Source of the DNA: an uncultured Kineosporia sp.
GTDB lineage: Bacteria; Actinomycetota; Actinomycetes; Actinomycetales; Kineosporiaceae
Direction: 5' to 3'
NCBI GenBank assembly: GCA_937859855.1
Contig: CALMAR010000010.1
Coordinates: forward strand, 1 to 10,695
Length of the DNA stretch: 10,695 nt
The position numbers and the translations under genes were made by a program. The notes under the pieces were generated by a model. The model had not been told where the DNA came from. It was given only the letters and a program-made list of their open reading frames with translations, and searched no databases. This document shows positions 6,224 to 10,695 of this stretch, piece by piece; position 1 is the stretch's first letter; each line of letters starts with the position of its first letter.

Positions 6224-6721
6224 GTGAGCATCGATCAGCGACTGCAAGAACTGGGTCTGGCGCTGCCGGCCGCCACCGTGCTTCCACCCTCGGTCGTCAC
6301 GACATTCGCGTGGGTGCGGGTCAGCGGCGACCGGGTCCTGGTCTCCGGTCACGGCCCGACGCAACCCGACGGATCACCAGCCGGACCCTACGGGCGAGTC
6401 CCCGATCAGGTCACCCTGGAGCAGGCCCAGCAGTCAGCCCGACTTACGGCCCTGTCCGTACTGGCCAGCCTTCGCCGCACACTCGGCGACCTAGACCAGA
6501 TCTCCGCGTGGCTGACCGTGAGCGGATACGTGCAAGCCGAGCCCGGCTACGACAAGACCACCGCCGTGCTCAACGCCTTCTCCCAAGTTGTGCTCGACGT
6601 CTTCGGCGAGGAGATCGGCACCCACGCCCGCACCGCCATCGGCGCCGCCGCCCTACCCCTCAACCTGCCCGTCATCATCGGCGCCGAACTGCAACTGTCC
6701 TCGTCGAGTAGGAGCCTGTAA
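6224..6721 (+). CDS. RidA family protein (YjgF/UK114-like)
   Basis: Proteins of this fold hydrolyse reactive enamine/imine intermediates in the cytosol, protecting PLP enzymes. This one has 165 residues and belongs to the longer subgroup with an N-terminal extension (QRLQELGLALP) before the barrel. Visible family blocks are VRVSGDRVLVSGHGPTQPDG, the middle ALSVLASLRRTLGDLDQIS and the C-terminal THARTAIGAAALPLNLPV, with the Arg that binds the ligand carboxylate in RidA enzymes. The GTG at 6224 has AGGA about 7 nt upstream, and the family start fits; no earlier ATG or GTG exists in frame. It is probably its own transcription unit. The substrate is unknown, and some members of this subgroup lack deaminase activity. 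Confidence 0.88.
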   Translation: MSIDQRLQELGLALPAATVLPPSVVTTFAWVRVSGDRVLVSGHGPTQPDGSPAGPYGRVPDQVTLEQAQQSARLTALSVLASLRRTLGDLDQISAWLTVSGYVQAEPGYDKTTAVLNAFSQVVLDVFGEEIGTHARTAIGAAALPLNLPVIIGAELQLSSSSRSL

Positions 6722-6945
6722 GCGACCCTCACGCGAATGCGGCATGACCGGTCACGGTATGTCGAGCTGATCGGGCAGATCCGCTCGCCGGAGCGCACGT
6801 TATCTGCGGCATGACGGGGCGCCGTGAGGCACATCATGGAGTGATCTTGTCTGAGGCATCTGCTCGGTGCGTCGCAATCGCTGATCGCCGCCACTGGACT
6901 CGATTTCGAATCACGTGAGGTGGGACGGCGCTGAGCGGACACAGT

Positions 6946-7263
6946 GTGCGGGTGTCTCGGTTCAGTCGACGTCAACGCACCGGAAGCGAGGAGTCCGCCG
7001 CGGTGCGCGGGATCCACGACGACCCGACTCTGGCAGACGAGGAGTTGATCGCCCAGCGAGCCCGTTGGTTCGAAAGGTACAGCGCACAGATGAGCGTGTT
7101 CGCCAACGCGTCAGGCGGACCGTATTCGTGCCCTGCTGCGGACACGTCACTCTGGCTGAGCGCGGAGGGTACGAGATCTGCGGCGAATGCGGATGGGAGG
7201 ACGACGGACGTCCGGCGTAGCGGCCCGCGCGCTCTGCGAACGGCCTCACCGCGTCACAAGTGA
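6946..7263 (+). pseudogene. Cysteine-rich CPCC-domain protein, scrambled by two frameshifts
   Basis: In one frame the segment DEELIAQRARWFERYSAQMS...GGPYSC is followed, one base out of phase, by CCGHVTLAERGGYEICGECGWEDDG. Together they make the CPCC domain (small proteins, probably zinc-binding, with a YxCPCCG motif, then YEIC and a W-E-DD block). The Pro codon of CPCC is two bases only (TGC CC TGC TGC around 7129-7139), so one base is missing. After WEDDG the first frame resumes with DVRRSGPRAL, similar to the DxVRGGPN tail of the family, so a second shift lies near 7206. The first frame has no stop before 7261-7263, but as translated it loses all the metal-ligand cysteines except the first. 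The upper start (GTG at 6946) is uncertain; 7003 is an alternative. Sequencing error in a short C-run remains possible for the first shift. Confidence 0.72.
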
Positions 7264-7378
7264 TCGCCTTGGCAAGGGCAGCTTGGTAGGGCAGGTCGGC
7301 GCCCGGCGCCCAGATGGCATCTGAAGAGGCCGTCCGTCACATCGCCTCACCTCCAGCGCTGCCTGTCCGGGCCGGGCC

Positions 7379-7398
7379 CTCCGAGCGAGATCTCGGAG
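7379..7398. repeat. Inverted repeat upstream of the FAD monooxygenase
   Basis: CTCCGAG-CGAGAT-CTCGGAG has perfect 7-bp arms and a 6-nt spacer that contains part of the palindrome CGAGATCTCG. It lies 5 bp before a second dyad (7404-7420). It may terminate leftward-arriving transcription or serve as a second operator. Confidence 0.5.
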
Positions 7399-7403
7399 AG
7401 CGG

Positions 7404-7420
7404 ATCAAGCTACGCTTGAT
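7404..7420. promoter_or_regulatory. 17-bp dyad, candidate operator of the FAD monooxygenase
   Basis: ATCAAGC-TAC-GCTTGAT is a perfect 7-bp inverted repeat with a 3-bp centre, the size of TetR or MarR type operators. A -10-like TACGCT (7411-7416) sits in its centre, and a -35-like TTGATA overlaps its right edge. No regulator gene adjoins it in the window. The symmetry is seen; the function is inferred from its place about 90 bp before the monooxygenase start. Confidence 0.55.
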
Positions 7421-7510
7421 ACCACGAATCGCTGCGTCCTGGACAACTTCGACGGCGCGCTTCGAGGTTCACGCGTCGATCCGCACATCTACGCTCGGCG
7501 GGAGACCAGC

Positions 7511-9043
7511 ATGACCACCCCACATCCAGCGGTGATCGAAGACGCCTCCGCAGCAGTTCTCGTCATCGGTGCGGGTCCGGTCGGATTGACGGCGGCCCTG
7601 ATGCTGGCCCGGCACGGCGTCCCCGTGCGGATCATCGACCGCAGCCAGGGCCCGACCGATCTGTCGAAGGCGCTCGTCGTCTGGCAGCGCACCATGGAGA
7701 CCCTCAACCCGGCTCTGCCCCACCAGCGGTTCTCGAAGGATCACCCCGTCCTGCAGAGCGCGCACATTCACCTCGGCGGACGCACCGTCGACGTCGCATT
7801 TCCGTCTCATGGCGACGGTGTACCGGCCTGCGTGATGGTGCCGCAGAGCGACACCGAGCGGATTCTGATCGCCCGGCTCGGGGAACTCGGCATCACCGTC
7901 GAGCGGCGGACGGAACTCACCGGCTTCGATTCCGACGACGGGGGTGTCAGCTGCGAACTCAACGGGCCGGGCGGCGCGGCACAGCTGCGCACCCCCTGGC
8001 TGGTGGCCTGCGACGGTGCCCACTCGATCGCGCGAAGGCAGCTGAACCTGCCGTTCCCCGGGCACACCGTCAACCGGCGCTGGCTGCTGGCCGACTTCGA
8101 CGTGCTGGCCGACCAACAGTCAGGTCGAACCAATCTCGAGATCTACCTGACCAAGGGCATCGCGGCGCTGTTCCCGATAGGCGCCGGCCGCTGGCGGCTG
8201 ATCGCCGATCTGGGCCCTGGTGGCGTGGAAGGCCAGCTGCGCACGCTTACCCTCGCCGAGGTTCAGGCGGTCCTCGACACCCGCACCGATCTCGGCTGGC
8301 GAGTCGCGAGGCTGCACTGGACCTCGGAGTTCGGCGTCAACGAAAGGCAAGTGGAGCAGTACGTGCACGGGCGGGTGCTGCTGGGCGGTGACGCGGCCCA
8401 TGTGCACAGCCCGGCCGGCGGCCAGGGCATGAACACCGGCATGCAGGACGCCGCCAACCTGGCGTGGAAGATCGGGCTCGTCCAGCGGGGCGCCGCTGAC
8501 CCGAGCCTGCTGACGACCTACCACGCGGAGCGTCATCCTGTCGGTGCGGCCGTGGTGCGCCAGTCCGGCCTGCTTCTGAAGTCGGCGATGGCCACCGGTC
8601 CCCTCCTGTTCGCTCGCGACCACCTAGCGCCGATCGCGCTGTCCATCCCCGAACTGCAGCGGTTGGCGGTGACCTTCCTGACCGAAGAGAGCATCAACTA
8701 CCGTCATGGGCCGCTGGCCGACGGCACCGGTTACCGGCACGGTGTTCACTCCGGCGAGGTCTGGCCTCTCTCCCAGGGCGCCCAGGCCGAGCTGATCCTG
8801 CTCGGCACGGCCGCCGATGACGAAGCTCCCGAAACCTTCGGCACACCCGATGGTTTCCCCCTCACAGTGACCAGAGCACGCGTGAACAGCCGCCTTGCGG
8901 AGGCGTTGGGCCAGGAAAACGGCGCCGTGCTCGTGCGTCCCGACGGCATAGTCGCCTCGGTGGGTAAGGATGCAACGACGGTGCTGGCCTGGATCACACA
9001 GTACGTTCGCCCGCGGGGGGAAGCCTTCGAGATGCCCGCTTGA
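7511..9043 (+). CDS. Class A FAD-dependent monooxygenase (FAD_binding_3 family)
   Basis: A 510-residue flavoprotein hydroxylase using NAD(P)H and oxygen on an aromatic or polyketide-like substrate in the cytosol. The N-terminal dinucleotide fold has GAGPVG (residues 20-25), the DG motif is ACDGAHS (Asp168), and the flavin ribityl/pyrophosphate GD motif is LLGGDAAHVHSPAGGQGMN (Asp294). A C-terminal domain follows that resembles the thioredoxin-like tail of PheA/MhpA and polyketide hydroxylases. ATG at 7511 with GGGAG 6 nt upstream. Two dyads stand in the leader region. The N-terminal sequence is unlike what I recall of rifampin monooxygenase Rox (which begins with a G-x-PTG fold and lacks the DLSKALVVWQRT segment), so I do not call it rox. 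It is intact and may act in drug detoxification or orphan hydroxylation. Confidence 0.9.
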   Translation: MTTPHPAVIEDASAAVLVIGAGPVGLTAALMLARHGVPVRIIDRSQGPTDLSKALVVWQRTMETLNPALPHQRFSKDHPVLQSAHIHLGGRTVDVAFPSHGDGVPACVMVPQSDTERILIARLGELGITVERRTELTGFDSDDGGVSCELNGPGGAAQLRTPWLVACDGAHSIARRQLNLPFPGHTVNRRWLLADFDVLADQQSGRTNLEIYLTKGIAALFPIGAGRWRLIADLGPGGVEGQLRTLTLAEVQAVLDTRTDLGWRVARLHWTSEFGVNERQVEQYVHGRVLLGGDAAHVHSPAGGQGMNTGMQDAANLAWKIGLVQRGAADPSLLTTYHAERHPVGAAVVRQSGLLLKSAMATGPLLFARDHLAPIALSIPELQRLAVTFLTEESINYRHGPLADGTGYRHGVHSGEVWPLSQGAQAELILLGTAADDEAPETFGTPDGFPLTVTRARVNSRLAEALGQENGAVLVRPDGIVASVGKDATTVLAWITQYVRPRGEAFEMPA

Positions 9044-9237
9044 CCCCAGCCGTTCGAATCGGCGCTGCCGGGATCCTGCATGCGGACACGGGGAACACCA
9101 CGGCGTCCGCGATCAAGAAGGCCGCTGCCTCGCCCCGACAGTTCCAGCGGCCATCGGTATCGGGCCCCTGGTTGTCGGCCGAGATCGAAGTGCGTTCCAG
9201 CAGGTGGGCCGACGAAGCCGACAAATGCGAAGGGTGC
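9044..9237. other. Non-coding gap before the helR promoter region
   Basis: No gene is supported here. Reading frames exist on both strands, but none has a recognisable domain together with a ribosome binding site. The sequence AGCCGTTCGAATCGGCG near 9048-9064 resembles a tRNA T-arm, but no tRNA body accompanies it. Confidence 0.5.
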
Positions 9238-9255
9238 AGGGAGTTCGAACTCCCT
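9238..9255. promoter_or_regulatory. 18-bp perfect palindrome overlapping the presumed helR -35
   Basis: AGGGAGTTCGAACTCCCT is fully self-complementary. Its centre TTCGAA (9244-9249) stands exactly 17 bp before the TATAGC hexamer at 9267, so it covers the expected -35. This arrangement suits a repressor or activator site. A tRNA T-arm remnant was considered, but the pairing register does not fit a T-stem. Confidence 0.55.
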
Positions 9256-9272
9256 CCACTTCAAGGTATAGC
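9244..9272 (+). promoter_or_regulatory. Candidate helR promoter
   Basis: TTCGAA (9244-9249) and TATAGC (9267-9272) are 17 bp apart; the -10 is fair, the -35 weak. Transcription would start near 9279, right at the edge of the rifamycin-associated element, leaving a leader of about 70 nt. Confidence 0.4.
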
Positions 9273-9279
9273 TCGACGA

Positions 9280-9298
9280 GGGGCTTGCGGCAAGGCCC
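9280..9298. promoter_or_regulatory. Rifamycin-associated element (RAE)
   Basis: The 19-bp sequence GGGGCTTGCGGCAAGGCCC is an inverted repeat (GGGCTTGC / GCAAGGCCC around a central G) and agrees with the RAE described upstream of rifamycin-inducible resistance genes in actinomycetes (rph, rox, helR). It lies 48 bp before the helR GTG. This predicts induction by rifamycins. Identity is from memory of the consensus. Confidence 0.85.
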
Positions 9299-9346
9299 GG
9301 GTCGTGCCGCAGAATCTGCGCGCGACCTCAGATCGGAGCTGAAAGC

Positions 9347-10695
9347 GTGCCGCGGACAAGCGCGTTCAACCTTCCCCACCACCTCGACGCCAAGGCCGAC
9401 CCGGCGCTGATCGCCGGTGACGAGCAGCACTTCTCGGCCGTCGCGACCAGCCTGGAGCAGTCGATCGCCGATCTGTCCGACCGCCTCGACGCCCAGCGCA
9501 GGGCGCCCGGCAGGCAGGGCCAGCAGGCGCTGGAGCGGGACACGGAGATCCACCGGCTGACGGCTCGCCTGCGCGCCCTGCGCCGTTTCGGCCTGGACCT
9601 GTGCCTGGGACGCGTCGTCAACGCGGACGACCCCGAGCCCGTCTACGTCGGGCGGCTGGGTCTCACCGACCGCGAGGGCCGCCGGCTGCTGATCGACTGG
9701 CGCTCCCCGGCCGCCGAGCCGTTCTTCGCGGCCACCCACGCCAACCCGATGGGCCTGGTGAGCCGCCGCAGGTATCGCTGGGCCCTCGGCCGGATCGGCG
9801 ACTACTGGGACGAGGTGTTCACCCCGGAAGGCCTCGCGGGCCACGCCGCCCTCGACGACCAGTCCGCCTTCATCGCCAGCCTGGGCAGCAGCAGGTCCGA
9901 CCGGATGCGTGACGTGCTCGCCACCATCCAGGCCGACCAGGACGCCATCATCCGGGCGGGATCCCGCGGTGCACTCGTCGTGGACGGCGGTCCGGGCACG
10001 GGGAAGACCGTCGTGGCCCTGCACCGCTCCGCCTATCTCCTGTACTCCGACCCCCGCCTCGGTCACCACCGGGGCGGCGTGCTGTTCGTCGGCCCGCACC
10101 AGCCCTACCTGGCCTACGTGGCCGACGTCCTGCCCAGCCTCGGGGAGGAGGGCGTGCAGACCTGCACCCTGCGCGACCTGGTGGCCGAGGGCGCAGCGGC
10201 GACGATCGAGACCGACCCGGACGTCGTCCGGCTGAAGTCGTCCGCGGACCTGGTCAGGGCGATCGAGCCCGCGGTCAGGCTCTACGAGGAACCACCGACC
10301 GAGGGGATGGAGGTCACCACCCCCTGGTCCGAACTCTGGCTGAGCGCCGACGACTGGACCGAGGCGTTCGAAGCGGCAGAACCCGGCACCCCGCACAACG
10401 AGGCGCGCGAGACGATCATGGAGGCGCTGGTCACGATCCTGGCCGACAAGCAGGACGACGAGGACGACGTCTCGCCGGAGCTGCTCCGGAAGTCGTTGCG
10501 GCGGAACGAGGAGCTGCGCACGGCGCTCAATCGCGCATGGCCGCTGCTGGAGGCGGCAGACCTCGTCTCGGACCTGTGGTCGGTCCCCGCCTACCTGCGA
10601 AGGTGCGCTCCCTGGCTCAGCCTCGACGACGTCCGGGCGCTGCAGCGCGACACCGGCCAGGCGTGGACGACGTCCGACCTGCCGCTCCTGGACGC
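9347..10695 (+). CDS. helR: HelR, HelD-like RNA polymerase-protecting ATPase (3' end outside window)
   Basis: HelR binds RNA polymerase, displaces rifamycins from it and rescues stalled complexes, using a superfamily 1 helicase-like motor. The visible 449 residues show the N-terminal helical arm (SLEQSIADLSDRLDAQRR, then a long helix to about residue 85), the signature LLIDWRSPAAEPFFAATHANP, and the 1A motor domain with Walker A GGPGTGKT (residues 214-221) after DQDAIIRAGSRGALVVD. VGPHQPYLAYVADVLPSLGEEG and TPWSELWLSADDW also match HelR proteins. The window ends within the insertion between 1A segments; Walker B and the 2A domain lie beyond. GTG at 9347 has GGAG 8 nt upstream. An RAE precedes it. 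The similarity is continuous and without frameshifts, so the gene appears intact as far as visible. Confidence 0.94.
   Translation, partial: MPRTSAFNLPHHLDAKADPALIAGDEQHFSAVATSLEQSIADLSDRLDAQRRAPGRQGQQALERDTEIHRLTARLRALRRFGLDLCLGRVVNADDPEPVYVGRLGLTDREGRRLLIDWRSPAAEPFFAATHANPMGLVSRRRYRWALGRIGDYWDEVFTPEGLAGHAALDDQSAFIASLGSSRSDRMRDVLATIQADQDAIIRAGSRGALVVDGGPGTGKTVVALHRSAYLLYSDPRLGHHRGGVLFVGPHQPYLAYVADVLPSLGEEGVQTCTLRDLVAEGAAATIETDPDVVRLKSSADLVRAIEPAVRLYEEPPTEGMEVTTPWSELWLSADDWTEAFEAAEPGTPHNEARETIMEALVTILADKQDDEDDVSPELLRKSLRRNEELRTALNRAWPLLEAADLVSDLWSVPAYLRRCAPWLSLDDVRALQRDTGQAWTTSDLPLLD

Noticed and set aside
6738..6815. An 11-bp direct repeat TGCGGCATGAC at 6738 and 6805, and the palindrome TGACCGGTCA at 6745
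   Set aside because: Too short to be distinguished from chance in DNA of this base composition, with no linked gene start.
9048..9255. Two TTCGAA-centred T-arm-like hairpins suggesting a tRNA or an attR copy
   Set aside because: No acceptor, D or anticodon arms are present and neither matches the tRNA-Pro 3' end; the second does not pair in T-stem register.
2434..9345. Search for a duplicated tRNA-Pro 3' end (attR)
   Set aside because: By eye no copy of the T-arm/acceptor sequence of the tRNA recurs downstream; the element's right border is not visible.
9113..10396. A 427-codon open frame on the minus strand opposite helR
   Set aside because: It is the usual GC-rich shadow of a real plus-strand gene; its translation is Gly/Arg/Val-rich with no domain, while the plus strand matches HelR throughout.

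Overview
The window is high-GC DNA with GTG and ATG starts and the gene content of a mycelial actinobacterium. The gene order class A PBP, GatB/YqeY, metallophosphoesterase, tRNA-Pro, together with helR and its rifamycin-associated element, would fit Pseudonocardiales or Streptomyces-like Actinomycetes. The order-level placement is inference from protein flavour only.

Left part (1-2433) looks like conserved chromosome. It holds the C-terminal half of a class A penicillin-binding protein and a convergent GatB/YqeY protein whose stop codon directly abuts the PBP stop. A membrane-anchored metallophosphoesterase is divergent from the GatB/YqeY gene. The 91-bp divergent promoter region contains a duplicated 26-bp element. 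A tRNA-Pro(CGG) gene follows, preceded by four tandem 22-bp units.

Middle part (2434 to about 9050) is accessory and partly decayed. Just downstream of the tRNA lies the C-terminal half of a tyrosine integrase, in the orientation expected of an integrated element. It has lost its N-terminal half and its catalytic tyrosine. A compact divergent arsR/arsM pair, with a perfect inverted-repeat operator between the genes, abuts the broken end of the integrase. About 1 kb of low-coding DNA follows with two unrecognised ORF remnants. Then come an F420-dependent PPOX-class oxidoreductase, a RidA-family enamine/imine deaminase, a CPCC zinc-ribbon-like gene scrambled by two apparently compensating frameshifts, and a class A FAD monooxygenase with a 17-bp palindrome in its promoter region.

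Right part (about 9238-10695) is helR, the HelD-like ATPase that protects RNA polymerase from rifamycins, cut by the window end. Its upstream region carries an 18-bp perfect palindrome, a TATAGC -10-like box, and a perfect-looking 19-bp rifamycin-associated element, which predicts rifamycin-inducible expression.

Functionally the accessory block is a collection of toxicant-response genes (arsenic methylation, flavin/F420 redox chemistry, reactive imine removal, aromatic hydroxylation, rifamycin tolerance) at a tRNA integration hot spot. I see no complete new multi-gene defence system. The most useful leads are the helR control region, the repeats around the tRNA and the divergent promoter, and the decaying integrase and CPCC genes.
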